NCBI GenBank assembly: GCA_002726515.1
Contig: PBTE01000087.1
Coordinates: 1 to 45,062, forward strand
DNA length: 45,062 nt
Reading direction: 5' to 3'
Origin: Planctomycetaceae bacterium
GTDB taxonomy: Bacteria > Planctomycetota > Planctomycetia > Pirellulales > Pirellulaceae
Shown here piece by piece: positions 1 through 9,390 of this stretch (its first letter is position 1; each line of letters begins with the position of its first letter). The notes under the pieces are model-generated. The model was not told the DNA's origin. It ran no database searches and saw nothing but the letters and a program-made list of their open reading frames with translations. Made by a program: the position numbers and the translations under genes.

Positions 1-1149
1 ACCCTGGATACGGGAAGTTTCCCGGACCTGGATGGTAGTACGGAGACGGGCACGATTAACGCTTTGCTGGGCAGCGTCGAGGTGCTGACTGCCGCTGGCG
101 GTAATTTCGGTTTCGACGGTACCCTGAACGTGGGTGCCGGCCAGATGTTTCAGTTGAGTACCAAAGGTTTGATAAACGACGGTGTGGTCAACCTGACCAA
201 CGGGACGGTTGCGGCAACGGACTTCTCGCAGGACGCACAACTGAACGTTTCTGCCGGTGGCCCGTCGCGTCTGGAGTCACCCGGCATCGATTTTGACTGG
301 GGCAGCACAAGCACGGTCGAAGACGATCTGGAGCTGATGGGTTCGACCGACATCTACGCCGGGGCGGTTTTCGCCGGCAGCGGTCAGTTGGTGGTGCCCG
401 CCGGGGCGGTGCTGCACCTGAAGGATGGTTCCTTCGTTGGTGTGGACATCGAAAACAACGGCCAGGTTGTCGTCGGATCGTCACCGGGACTGGCGGTTGT
501 GGGTGGTGATTACAGCCAGAGCGGAGGTTCGCTGCTGGAGATGGAAATCGAGGGCACCACAGCCGGTACCGAGTACGATCAGTTGGTCGTGACCGGGACG
601 GCCAGCTTGGACGGGACACTGGACATCCCGGTGAACGTGGGCGGTGGCAGTTACACCGACCCCGCGGTCCGTGGTGATTCTGACACCTTTGTTTTGGTCG
701 ACGCGGGCAGTCGAGTGGGGTCGTTCAGCGCGGTTAACTACGACGGTTCGCTGCTGGCTGCCGAATTTACTTCCGGAGATAACTTCCGTGACCACGTCGG
801 TGTTGGCCTGTTCCGCAGCGTGAACTACACGGCGACCAGCGTTGAGTTGCAGAACTTGAACGCTCAAGTCGGTGACACGGACGGCGACATGGACATTGAC
901 CTGCTGGACTACAACACACTCAGCGGTAACTTTGCCCCGTCAGGTTGTGTTGGATCCTGCGGTTGGGTAGACGGAGACTTCGACGCGGATAATGACATCG
1001 ACCTGGCCGACTATAATGCTCTGGCGATGAATTTTGCTCCGGCCGGTTACGGAGGAGATGCCAGCGCGGTCCCGGAACCTTCGACCATGGTGTTGAGCCT
1101 GTTCGCTTTGCTGAGTCTTGTGACCGTTGGCGCGCGACGCAAGAGTTGA
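1..1149 (+). CDS. Secreted PEP-CTERM protein with dockerin-like repeat, C-terminal part (5' end outside window)
   Basis: The reading frame is open from base 1 and continues to a stop at 1147-1149, so only the last 382 codons are present. The visible part is rich in Gly, Thr, Asp and Val with short beta-strand-like repeats, as in autotransporter-type or adhesin passenger domains. Around bases 868-1045 lie two Asp-rich calcium-loop motifs (GDTDGDMDIDLLDYN and DGDFDADNDIDLADYN) resembling a dockerin type I pair. The protein ends with VPEPS, a hydrophobic stretch and a basic ARRKS tail, a textbook PEP-CTERM signal recognised by exosortase; no exosortase is in the window. The whole visible part is paralogous to the end of the next gene, with about 65 consecutive identical residues around VGGDYSQSGG. 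Expected location is the cell surface. The ligand is unknown. Confidence 0.85.
   Translation, partial: TLDTGSFPDLDGSTETGTINALLGSVEVLTAAGGNFGFDGTLNVGAGQMFQLSTKGLINDGVVNLTNGTVAATDFSQDAQLNVSAGGPSRLESPGIDFDWGSTSTVEDDLELMGSTDIYAGAVFAGSGQLVVPAGAVLHLKDGSFVGVDIENNGQVVVGSSPGLAVVGGDYSQSGGSLLEMEIEGTTAGTEYDQLVVTGTASLDGTLDIPVNVGGGSYTDPAVRGDSDTFVLVDAGSRVGSFSAVNYDGSLLAAEFTSGDNFRDHVGVGLFRSVNYTATSVELQNLNAQVGDTDGDMDIDLLDYNTLSGNFAPSGCVGSCGWVDGDFDADNDIDLADYNALAMNFAPAGYGGDASAVPEPSTMVLSLFALLSLVTVGARRKS
1..1149 (+). repeat. Long direct repeat, copy A (3' end of PEP-CTERM gene)
   Basis: Bases 1-1149 align along their whole length with 4365-5507, starting at ACCCTGGATACGGGAAGTTT in both. The net length difference is only six bases, and most differences seen are single substitutions. 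The repeat begins before base 1, so its true left boundary is not visible. It marks a recent tandem duplication or ongoing gene conversion. Confidence 0.9.
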
Positions 1150-1334
1150 TCCGCGTCCCGTCCCGGATTACCGACAGGTTGTTCTCCGGGACCTGAGGTC
1201 CGCGTCCTGAAACGGAACCGAGGGACATGGTGCGACTGGCGTTTGGATGGCGCGGCCGAATTACAGTAATTCCAGTGAAGTTGAACCGTCTGCTGACGGG
1301 CTTTCTCCAGTCACTCCGCGTTGCCGGCTATCAA

Positions 1335-1370
1335 CGCAACCCCCTTTAATTCAGGGGGTTGCGTCTTTGT
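1335..1370 (+). terminator. Rho-independent-type terminator after the first PEP-CTERM gene
   Basis: A perfect 11-bp stem (CGCAACCCCCT at 1335-1345 with AGGGGGTTGCG at 1353-1363) closes a 7-base loop and is followed by a T-rich tract, TCTTTGTT. It stands about 185 bases after the stop codon at 1149 and before the next gene, so it probably ends transcription of the truncated upstream gene. The remaining sequence between 1150 and 1334 shows nothing recognisable. Confidence 0.8.
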
Positions 1371-1407
1371 TGTGCCGGGTGAATCGGGTGTGCTGGTTCG
1401 TTGTTGC

Positions 1408-1436
1408 TTGACAGAGTGACTACAGTGGTTAATAGA
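1408..1436 (+). promoter_or_regulatory. Candidate sigma-70-like promoter for the metalloprotease PEP-CTERM gene
   Basis: A perfect TTGACA at 1408-1413 is followed after 16-17 bases by TAATAG/AATAGA near 1430-1436, a poor match to TATAAT. It lies just after the terminator and would give a leader of roughly 130 bases. The -35 is convincing; the -10 is not, so this is only a candidate. Confidence 0.3.
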
Positions 1437-1574
1437 GACTAATACGCCCACATCGGTTCCGCAGGTTGGTTCCAGTCAATGGAAGAGAAAGGTGGATTGG
1501 AGAATGTCATGTCATTCCGTTCGCGTTGACACTTCCGGCCCCGTGATCCAACCATTCACCCGGGAGAAGTGACC

Positions 1575-4500
1575 ATGTCAACTGATCGTCGTAAGGTACG
1601 TGAGCCTGCAACGATTCATCGAGGGCGAAGTGGAAGTCGTTCTAACAGGCCTGTGGTGGTTCGCGGTCGAACAGGCGCCCGGAGTGTTTTTCTAATAACC
1701 GCGCTGCTCACACTGCTGACGGCCACTTCGCCCGTCACGGCGATCAATATCGTGCTTAACTTTGATGACGCGCAGTCGACAGATCCGACATTCGATTCGA
1801 CCGGTGCATTGCTGCAACCCATATTTGAGCATGCAGAAACATTTTATCAGGGTGTCTTTCAGGATACTGCCGCCAACACCACGTTGACCATCAACTACTG
1901 GTATGAAGACCTGACCGGCGGCCTGATTGGTCTGCATTCACTGGTCAGTGAAACGACCTCGGGTGGCACCCTGCCCAACCGTGAGGTCACGGCAAATATC
2001 CGCATCGATACGCTTGTGGGAACAGGTGGTGCCGAGCGCAACTGGTTCATCGACACCACACCGGATGACGACGACGAGTACACCATGGGGCAGACGTTGT
2101 GGCGTGATTTGACCGCCGCACAGCGTACGGACCTTTTTAACGCGGGAGCGGATATTCCCGATACGTTTGAAACCAGCTACACGGGAACTGCCGTGGCTGA
2201 AAGTGCCGCGGTGGGCGCCACCGATATGGTCACGGTCGTTCTTCACGAAGTGGGCCATGCCCTGGGAATGTCTTCATCCAACAACGCCACGGTTGCTGAA
2301 ACTGGTGACAACGACTACGACTTCAATTCCGATTTTGTCTTCGGAAAAACCTTGGCGGTTGAGGTGGCAGACGGTGGGAGTGTCGCACACCTGGACAGCA
2401 GTGGACTTTTTATGATGGATCCGTCCCCGGCCCCTTCAGGGACACGTCGGCGGCCAAGTCACTCGGATCTGTTCGCGATGGCGGCCGGTCACAGTTATAC
2501 GAGCCTCGATGTGCCTCGTCGCGAGTTCTATCGACCTGCTGGCGGTGGCAACTGGAACAACTCCGCCAACTGGAGCGGTGATGAAGTGCCGGAATCGGCC
2601 GACGACGTGAATGTACGTGATAACCGGCCCGACGGGACTGGCGATTTTCCGACGGCCAACCTGACTGCCGATGGAAATGCCGCGAACCTCACTGTGGCTG
2701 AAAGTGCAAATGTTGATACGGAAGAGTTCAAGTTAGATGTGGTTGGAACAATCACAGTGACAGATACAAATTCAGATCTGTTCATCCGCGACGGCGGCGA
2801 GGCGGAAGCGGAGACGCTCACCGTCACCAATGATGCCGAAGTGCACCCCGAAACAGGCGGTTTGATCGATGTCGATCAATTGAAGATCAGTGATGACAGC
2901 CTGCTGATCGGTGCGGGAGAGGTGAACGTACAAACCGAACTGGAAAACGACGGTACGATCACTGCCAGTGGAGGCACGCTGACCCTCACGACCTCCAACC
3001 CGGGCGGGGTGTTCGATCTGGATGGTTTTTTCTTTCAGGGAAGTGGACCGATAGGTATCTTCACGGAACCCGGCAAGGTGAACGCGACCGCGGGCGACAT
3101 CGTGGTGGACGGGCAGTTGACCGACGGTTTCAACGGCACGATGACGGTTTCATCGACACGCGCGATTACCTTTCAGGATGACTGGGAGTTGGCTTCTTTT
3201 TCATTGTTGGGTCCCTCGAACGGGGTTCTCAATTTAACGGAAGGGACCGTTGCGGGGCCGGGCAAGATGACGGCACAAGGGATCCTCAATGTTTCCACAG
3301 GCACGGGCAACGGTATTTCGTACATCAATTCACCGGTCGATTTCGGATCCCAGGTGGATGTCAATGTAAATGCCGGTGCGGAACTGGAGATCAACGGCGC
3401 TGCAACGGTGTCCGGAGGAACGTACAACATCGACGACGACGGCCTGCTCGAATTCGATAGTACGCTATCGATCGGTAGTGCCGCCTTTAATGACGTTGGT
3501 GTAGCAGGTACGGCTGATGTGCGGTTTGACGGCATCACAACGTACACCGGTGGCACGATCAATTCCACGGTGCCGCTGTATCAGCAAGGTAATTTGGCGG
3601 TCAACGGTGCCACGGTCGTCAACGGAACGATTGTCAACCTGGACGGTGGTGGCGCAACGACGGTCACGTTAAACGATGATTTGACCATCAATTCAGATAG
3701 TCTGGATAGTTACGACAATGTCTTTAATGGAACACTGAACATTAACAATCCCGGCCGTCTGACGGTCTCCACCACGGAAGGCTCCTGGACGATGGCCGGA
3801 GAAATGAACCTGGATCAGAATGCCCACGCCGCCAGGTTCGTTGTCCTGGGCGATGACATCAACATCAGCGGGCAGATGACAGTGACCGGAACGCTTGGCA
3901 TCAAGTCCACGGCGCATATCTCCGGGAGTATCACGCTTGGTGACCCGGGCTATTTGTTTCAGCTTGGTGGCGGTGACAACACGATTTCCGGTGGTGACAT
4001 TGCTGGACCGGGCAGACTGGTTGCAGTGGGAACGAATAACAACAATTCGCTGGCCGGTTTTGGTACGATCAGTGCCGATATTGAATTCAGCGGAGGCGAA
4101 AAAACTGACCTGTGGGCTGACGGAGGGACGCTGTCTCTGTCCGGAACCATTCTGGAGGTCGACGAGATTGGCACTGCCAGTGGCACCGGCACGTTGGATG
4201 TTGTCAATGCCTGGAATACTTCAGTGGCTGGCGAGTTGCAACTCAACGGTGGTGAGGTGACCGGTGGTGGGATCACCAACGACGGCACTACGATCGGACA
4301 TGGTCTGATCACCAGTTCGTCGTTTGTCAACAATTCGACGCTGACCGCTGACGGAGGCACGTTGACCCTGGATACGGGAAGTTTCCCGGATCTGGACGGT
4401 AGCTCGGAGACGGGCACCGTTAACGCCTTGGACGGTAGTGTCGAGGTGCTGAACGCTTCGGTCGGTAATTTCGTCTTCGACGGTACCTTGAACGTCGGTG

Positions 4501-5507
4501 TTGGCCAGATGTTTCGTTTGAGTGCCAGAGGTTTGACAAATGACGGTGTGGTCAACCTGGCCAACGGGACGGTTGCGGCAACGGACTTCTCGCAGGACGC
4601 TCAACTGAACGTTTCTGCCGGTGGCCCGTCGCGTCTGGAGGCACCCGGCATCGATTTTGAATGGGGTGGCACGAGTACGATCGAAGACGATCTCGAACTC
4701 ATGGGCGCAACCGACATCTACGCCGGGGCGATTTTCGCCGGCAGCGGTCAGCTGGTGGTGCCAGCCGGGGCGGTGCTGAACCTGAAGGATGGTGCCCTGG
4801 TCGGTGTGGGGATCGAAAACAACGGCCAGGTTGCGGTCGGATCGTCACCGGGTCTGGCGGTTGTGGGTGGTGATTACAGCCAGAGCGGAGGTTCACTGCT
4901 GGAGATGGAAATCGAGGGGACCACGGCAGGTACGGAGTACGATCAGTTGGTCGTCACCGGGACAGCCAGCTTGGACGGGACGCTGGACATTCCGGTGAAC
5001 GTGGGCGGCGGCAGTTACACGGACCCCGCGACCCGTGGTGATTCGGACACCTTTTCTTTGGTCGATGCGGGCGGTCGCGCGGGATCGTTCAGCGCGGTCC
5101 ATTACGACGGTTCGCTGTTGGCTGCTGAGTTCACTTCCGGGGATGATTTCCGTGACCACGTGGGTCTTGGCCTGTTCCGCAATGTGAGCTACACGGCGAC
5201 CAGTGTTGAGTTGCAGAATTTGAACGCGTTGGCCGGTGACACGGACGGCGACATGGACGTTGACCTGCAGGACTACAACACACTGGCCGGCAATTTTTCA
5301 CCGACATCGTGTATTGGATGCGACTGGGTGGACGGGGACTTCGACGCGGATAATGACATCGACTTGTCCGACTACAACGCACTGAGCAGGAATTTCTCCC
5401 CGATCGGTTACGGGGCTGCCAGTGCAGTACCGGAACCCTCGACGATGATGTTGAGCCTGTTTGCTTTGCTAAGTCTCGTGAGCGTTGTCGCGCGACATAA
5501 AAGATAA
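1575..5507 (+). CDS. Giant secreted PEP-CTERM protein with N-terminal zinc-metalloprotease domain and dockerin-like repeat
   Basis: I start at ATG 1575 rather than GTG 1569 because GGGAGAAG lies five bases before the ATG and would overlap the GTG. The product is 1310 aa. A basic N-terminus followed by a hydrophobic segment ending in TAIN (about residues 35-60) is a long signal peptide. Residues 224-234 read HEVGHALGMSS, a zincin motif with the usual third ligand at position 11 replaced by Ser; His272 in AHLD followed by FMMDPS is a plausible distant third ligand and Met-turn, the spacing style of leishmanolysin-like and related planctomycete metalloproteases. The middle (about 320-1200) is a long beta-strand repeat region. 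It ends with two dockerin-like calcium loops (bases 5233-5400) and a PEP-CTERM tail (VPEPS, hydrophobic helix, RHKR). Predicted exported and sorted by exosortase; substrate unknown. Confidence 0.88.
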   Translation: MSTDRRKVREPATIHRGRSGSRSNRPVVVRGRTGARSVFLITALLTLLTATSPVTAINIVLNFDDAQSTDPTFDSTGALLQPIFEHAETFYQGVFQDTAANTTLTINYWYEDLTGGLIGLHSLVSETTSGGTLPNREVTANIRIDTLVGTGGAERNWFIDTTPDDDDEYTMGQTLWRDLTAAQRTDLFNAGADIPDTFETSYTGTAVAESAAVGATDMVTVVLHEVGHALGMSSSNNATVAETGDNDYDFNSDFVFGKTLAVEVADGGSVAHLDSSGLFMMDPSPAPSGTRRRPSHSDLFAMAAGHSYTSLDVPRREFYRPAGGGNWNNSANWSGDEVPESADDVNVRDNRPDGTGDFPTANLTADGNAANLTVAESANVDTEEFKLDVVGTITVTDTNSDLFIRDGGEAEAETLTVTNDAEVHPETGGLIDVDQLKISDDSLLIGAGEVNVQTELENDGTITASGGTLTLTTSNPGGVFDLDGFFFQGSGPIGIFTEPGKVNATAGDIVVDGQLTDGFNGTMTVSSTRAITFQDDWELASFSLLGPSNGVLNLTEGTVAGPGKMTAQGILNVSTGTGNGISYINSPVDFGSQVDVNVNAGAELEINGAATVSGGTYNIDDDGLLEFDSTLSIGSAAFNDVGVAGTADVRFDGITTYTGGTINSTVPLYQQGNLAVNGATVVNGTIVNLDGGGATTVTLNDDLTINSDSLDSYDNVFNGTLNINNPGRLTVSTTEGSWTMAGEMNLDQNAHAARFVVLGDDINISGQMTVTGTLGIKSTAHISGSITLGDPGYLFQLGGGDNTISGGDIAGPGRLVAVGTNNNNSLAGFGTISADIEFSGGEKTDLWADGGTLSLSGTILEVDEIGTASGTGTLDVVNAWNTSVAGELQLNGGEVTGGGITNDGTTIGHGLITSSSFVNNSTLTADGGTLTLDTGSFPDLDGSSETGTVNALDGSVEVLNASVGNFVFDGTLNVGVGQMFRLSARGLTNDGVVNLANGTVAATDFSQDAQLNVSAGGPSRLEAPGIDFEWGGTSTIEDDLELMGATDIYAGAIFAGSGQLVVPAGAVLNLKDGALVGVGIENNGQVAVGSSPGLAVVGGDYSQSGGSLLEMEIEGTTAGTEYDQLVVTGTASLDGTLDIPVNVGGGSYTDPATRGDSDTFSLVDAGGRAGSFSAVHYDGSLLAAEFTSGDDFRDHVGLGLFRNVSYTATSVELQNLNALAGDTDGDMDVDLQDYNTLAGNFSPTSCIGCDWVDGDFDADNDIDLSDYNALSRNFSPIGYGAASAVPEPSTMMLSLFALLSLVSVVARHKR
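4365..5507 (+). repeat. Long direct repeat, copy B
   Basis: Second copy of the repeat described at 1-1149. It covers the last 380 codons of the metalloprotease PEP-CTERM gene: beta-repeat module, dockerin-like pair and sorting tail. In the upstream gene the same module follows an N-terminal part that is not visible here. Confidence 0.9.
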
Positions 5508-5582
5508 AGGAAGCGGTTTCAGAGCGGCCGCGAGGTCTTCAACTCGACGTAATCCGGTGGCGACGTTTCACGGATGTTTTCT

Positions 5583-7991
5583 TTAACGCCCTTGCAGTAA
5601 GTACGACATTAAATCCAGGATCTCGTCTTTCTCCAGATAGTTCAGTAACCCTTTTGGCATGAGAGAGACTTTCGACAATTGTATGTCTTCGATTTCATTC
5701 TCTGGAAAACTGACGCGAGGAAATGGTCGCAGGGGATCCAGGCGGATTTGAATTTCTCCCGGTTCGAGGTTCACGATTTGTCCGGTCACCTGTTTTCCAT
5801 TCGTGAGAAAAAACACTGTCGTGCGGTATTGATCAGAGACGACTTTGTCGGGATCGATCATGGATTCCAGTACATCGCGAGGTTGAAACCGTCCGGCAAG
5901 TCCCGTCAAATTGGGCCCTAACACCCCTCCGGTGCTACCGATGCGATGGCAACTGTGACATTGCGCCTGACGGAAGACGGTTTGTCCGTGTTGCAGATCA
6001 GCTGCTTGAAGCTGCTCGGGTGTTACGAGAGGCAGCAGGTCCTCCAGGGACCATTCCTGGACCAGTTGCCTGGCTGGCAACGTTGGTTCGGTCGACTCAC
6101 TGACTCCGATGGTTTGTAACAAAGAATCAATCAGCTCCGACACGTCGGTATATTTCCGCTGTCCCGTATCCCGGATGACCTCCAAGTCCAGTATGTTGAT
6201 CAGACGTTGTTTCACGTCCTCCTGCCATTGGATTTCCAATCGATCCAGCTGATGCAAGAAGTGGATTTGCCGCATGGCAGATGGAGTTTGCTTCAAAACG
6301 GTAATCGTTCTTTCAACCAGGTTAGAAGAATTTAAGCTGATCAGCAGCTTGACGAGCTCACGATTAATGTCGCTGTTCCGGTGGGGATAGTGAGAGTCGA
6401 GTTGCGCTGAGATTGCCGACGCGCTGTGGTCCTGGGGTGTTCCCATACGCTGGAATGTGATTTCGTAAGCTCTCAGTAGAGCCAACCGTTGGGAGGTCTC
6501 CAGTTCGTCCCAGTCCAGGTGGCTCAATTTTTTTACGATTTGAGATCTCAGTTGGGGACCGCCTTGCCTGGCCAGTGCGATCATGGCCTCGAGCAGGGCT
6601 TGTGGACGGGTCTCCGACAAAGCGAGGGTTTCCCACTGATCGACATCCTGGTGTTCAATCGCGACACGGGCTGCGTATCGAAGCGCGCGATCCTCGCTCA
6701 GTAGATGTGGCCAGGCGGTTTCAACAGCTTCTGGATCCTTCCGGCCGTGAAACTCTTCCAGTTGCCGTCGTTTGGTGCGGGCTTGGAAGGCCGCTGCCGC
6801 GTTGACTTTCCGCTCAGTTGGCGTTGTTTCTGATTCCTTGTGAAAGTCGGGAATTTTTCCGCCGTTCCAGCTCACGCGGTACAGTGCTGACTGAGTTCCA
6901 CGTCCACCGGTGATAAAGTACATTGCGCCATCTGGTCCGATGCAGAGATCCGTCACAGCCAGGGGCCGCCCGGAAATAAACAATTCCTGCTGGGCCCGAA
7001 AGGATGCACCGGCCGGCTGGAGATGAATTGCATAAATGCGGCCATAACTCCAGTCTCCGGCGAACATGGCCTGCTGGTACCTGGCGGGGAATTCGGAGTT
7101 CGTTCCGAAGACCATTCCGGTCGGGGAACCCGGTCCGACTTCCAGGAGCGGAGGCGGGTTGTCGGGGTGATACGCTTGCAGTGTATCGGGTCCCTGCCGC
7201 CAGCCAAAATCTGCACCACTGACGAGGTGATAAACGTTGGTTGGCCGGTACCACGGTAAATTCATGTATCCTTCGTTATCAGAGTCGAATGTAAAAAATT
7301 CTCCGGCTTCGTTGAGTGCCATGTCGTAGGCGTTGCGCAACCCGATGCAGAGTAGTTCACTGTGTTGGCCTTCCGGATTTACACGCATCACCCAACCCTG
7401 TGGACGTGGCGGTGAATGGTGTTTGCTGGGAGCGGTGGACAGGGCCCGTTTCATCGTCAGGCTGTCCGGCAGGTAGGTCTGGTTACCTGCAATCAAATAG
7501 AGCCACTTTTGTTCCGGGCCAAGGAGGATCGCATGTTGTCCGTGTTCCTTGGCCCCGTCGATTTCCATCAATTGCCGGACAGAATCAAACTGGTCATCCC
7601 CGTTGGTATCCTGCAGTCGCTGGATCCCGTGCGAAACAGCATACAGGCTGTCAAAGGCGTAAAGCAGTCCATGCGCCGGGTCCAGTTTGACGTCCAGCTT
7701 TTCCACTTGAGTCGGGATCGTTGGATTTCCTTGCGGTGATGGCGTAATACGATAAAGACCGCCACGCTCCTGTGAAACCGTGAGGCGGCCCTCTGGATCG
7801 AAGGCCATGCTGACCCACGATCCTTGCTCGAGCGGGGTGAGATAGAGTCGTTGGACGTGAAATCCGGGCAACACGTCCAGGTCGGAAGCATCGACGGGTA
7901 GGCGGGTAGGCGACTCGGCGCTATATGCCAAGAAAAGGTTGCAAAACGTAACAAGTCCGGCAACGAATAAGGGGAGCCATGATGTTTGCAC
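5583..7991 (-). CDS. PVC-type haem-binding CxxCH protein with sugar-dehydrogenase-like beta-propeller
   Basis: The N-terminal half resembles the glucose/sorbosone-dehydrogenase propeller found in planctomycete membrane-bound dehydrogenase-like proteins (LPGFHVQRLY, FDPEGRLTVSQERGGLYRI, LRNAYDMALNEAGEFFTFDSD, GPDGAMYFITGGRG). A helical, HEAT-like middle follows. A cytochrome c domain carries CHSCH at bases 5946-5960 and a downstream SMIDPDK whose Met could be the axial ligand. The frame is open from GTG 8078, but that start overlaps the dioxygenase gene by 47 bases and puts 29 residues before the hydrophobic segment. GTG 7991 gives a direct signal sequence (QTSWLPLFVAGLVTF...), so I prefer it, with moderate certainty because neither start has a good ribosome site. 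It probably acts in the periplasm as an electron-transferring oxidoreductase; the substrate cannot be deduced. It follows the PhyH gene on the same strand. Confidence 0.85.
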   Translation of the reverse strand: MQTSWLPLFVAGLVTFCNLFLAYSAESPTRLPVDASDLDVLPGFHVQRLYLTPLEQGSWVSMAFDPEGRLTVSQERGGLYRITPSPQGNPTIPTQVEKLDVKLDPAHGLLYAFDSLYAVSHGIQRLQDTNGDDQFDSVRQLMEIDGAKEHGQHAILLGPEQKWLYLIAGNQTYLPDSLTMKRALSTAPSKHHSPPRPQGWVMRVNPEGQHSELLCIGLRNAYDMALNEAGEFFTFDSDNEGYMNLPWYRPTNVYHLVSGADFGWRQGPDTLQAYHPDNPPPLLEVGPGSPTGMVFGTNSEFPARYQQAMFAGDWSYGRIYAIHLQPAGASFRAQQELFISGRPLAVTDLCIGPDGAMYFITGGRGTQSALYRVSWNGGKIPDFHKESETTPTERKVNAAAAFQARTKRRQLEEFHGRKDPEAVETAWPHLLSEDRALRYAARVAIEHQDVDQWETLALSETRPQALLEAMIALARQGGPQLRSQIVKKLSHLDWDELETSQRLALLRAYEITFQRMGTPQDHSASAISAQLDSHYPHRNSDINRELVKLLISLNSSNLVERTITVLKQTPSAMRQIHFLHQLDRLEIQWQEDVKQRLINILDLEVIRDTGQRKYTDVSELIDSLLQTIGVSESTEPTLPARQLVQEWSLEDLLPLVTPEQLQAADLQHGQTVFRQAQCHSCHRIGSTGGVLGPNLTGLAGRFQPRDVLESMIDPDKVVSDQYRTTVFFLTNGKQVTGQIVNLEPGEIQIRLDPLRPFPRVSFPENEIEDIQLSKVSLMPKGLLNYLEKDEILDLMSYLLQGR

Positions 7992-8031
7992 GTTGAACCT
8001 AACTGGAGTATCAACTGTGGTAGTCAGTGTT

Positions 8032-8868
8032 TCACGGTCTCGGTGGGTTTCCCCACTGGCCGCGACGGTCTTCGCCACAGATCAGCACACCGTAGTCGGA
8101 CCAGTCTCTCAAATCGTTCACGTTGGCATCGGTATAACGCAACGTAAGTCCGCAACGCCGACGGTCAGACTTGTTGAATCCTGAACCGTGCAGCAACATG
8201 TCCGTATGCAGGGAAATCTGTCCCGCACGAAGAGCAATATCTGCAATTTCTCCAAAAGTCTCGACGCCATCGACGCTGACTCGCAAGACGTTCTTTTCTT
8301 CAGTACGACTGATTCGATGGGGGATCGTACCGATTCGGTGCGATCCCCTGACGAACTGCATGCTGGCGTTCTCGCGATCCACATCGTCCACCGCCAACCA
8401 GGCGGTCACGGTTCGGGCGGGGGTAAACGGCCAGTAATAAGCATCCTGATGCCAGGCGACCTGCCGCTCGTCATGGGGCAGTTTGCAAAAGCAATGCGTG
8501 GTCCAACATACAATGTCCGGGCCGATAAGGTCTTTCACGTATCCCACCAAGCGGGGATCAAACATCAAATCGTACACCCGGACGTCATTCAGATGTATAT
8601 CGAGCAGGGAATAGCTATCCGAACCCGCAGCCAGGGTTTGTTCCAGGCGGCGGTTGATACCGTTCCTGAACTCCACAATTTCCTGCTCCTCTAACAGGGG
8701 CAGAGGCGAAAGGATTCCGTCCCGATTGAAGGATGAGACTTCCCGGGCGCTGAGGGTCCGGGCGTTTTCAGGGGTGGCAGGGCGAAATGTCAAGTCGCGA
8801 CCGATGGTTTCCATTTCCGCTTCGGTGAGAAACGTTTTCGTGCTCGAATCAAACAACGTTTTGGCCAT
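8032..8868 (-). CDS. Phytanoyl-CoA dioxygenase (PhyH) family Fe(II)/2-oxoglutarate oxygenase
   Basis: The 278-residue product belongs to the PhyH family of non-haem iron, 2-oxoglutarate-dependent hydroxylases. The HxD half of the iron-binding triad is seen in WHQDAYYW. The distal His is probably in SLHTDMLLHGSGFN, followed by RRRCGLTLRY whose Arg would bind 2-oxoglutarate. AWLAVDDVDRENASMQFVRGSH is the family's usual core. The frame is open 37 codons upstream, but ATG 8868 (MAKTLFDSSTK) has GAGGTG seven bases upstream and is chosen. The gene precedes the propeller-cytochrome gene by about 40 bases (or overlaps it), so the two may be cotranscribed. The physiological substrate is unknown; planctomycetes carry many such paralogues. 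Confidence 0.85.
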   Translation of the reverse strand: MAKTLFDSSTKTFLTEAEMETIGRDLTFRPATPENARTLSAREVSSFNRDGILSPLPLLEEQEIVEFRNGINRRLEQTLAAGSDSYSLLDIHLNDVRVYDLMFDPRLVGYVKDLIGPDIVCWTTHCFCKLPHDERQVAWHQDAYYWPFTPARTVTAWLAVDDVDRENASMQFVRGSHRIGTIPHRISRTEEKNVLRVSVDGVETFGEIADIALRAGQISLHTDMLLHGSGFNKSDRRRCGLTLRYTDANVNDLRDWSDYGVLICGEDRRGQWGNPPRP

Positions 8869-9390
8869 GAGCAAACACCTCGTGATTGACAGGAAATGGA
8901 ACGGCTGGAATCTCGACAGGCCTGGCAGTTCTTCCGATGAGAGAGATGCCTGCCAATCGCTTGAACCCGGTGAAGTCAACTCGTCAGAAGGTTATCCGCA
9001 TTTTAGTTACACGACAGGTTACTCGCAATGGCCAGCTGCTAAAGATCAAAAGGGTCTCCTGCTCACAATGACACCCACTCTTGGACGCACGGTTTTCTTG
9101 ACCGTCGTTCCGGAACCGGGGAGCGAATCTCTCCGCGAAAAAAAAAACGGACATCAAGAAAGTGCCGTGCTTTGAATTCATTCCAGTGTGTTAACTTGCC
9201 TCGCCGCGCTTCGATTGTGCTTGTAAGTCATCGAGGGAGACGAATTCGCTCTTGTACCCGGTGCTGCCGGGCTGTTTCCGGAGCACACCTTATGGGGCTT
9301 CTTTTCAAGTGACCGGTTATGACTCCCCATGCCGAACGAACTGCGTTACAATCGCCGGTTGGCCCTCCGATCTTCACTCAAGCATAAATC
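8869..9390. other. Divergent intergenic region between PhyH and DUF3179 genes
   Basis: About 520 bases separate two divergently read genes. Open frames here (for example 8984-9181 minus and 8886-9071 plus) show no domain, signal peptide or ribosome site. A run of ten A residues sits near 9138-9148. I see no convincing promoter pair or structured RNA, although promoters for both neighbours must lie here. Confidence 0.5.

Noticed and set aside
188-619. Long minus-strand open frames opposite the PEP-CTERM genes (also 3959-4564)
   Set aside because: They mirror the biased codon composition of the repetitive plus-strand genes, and their translated sequences are low-complexity Pro/Arg/Ser runs without domains.
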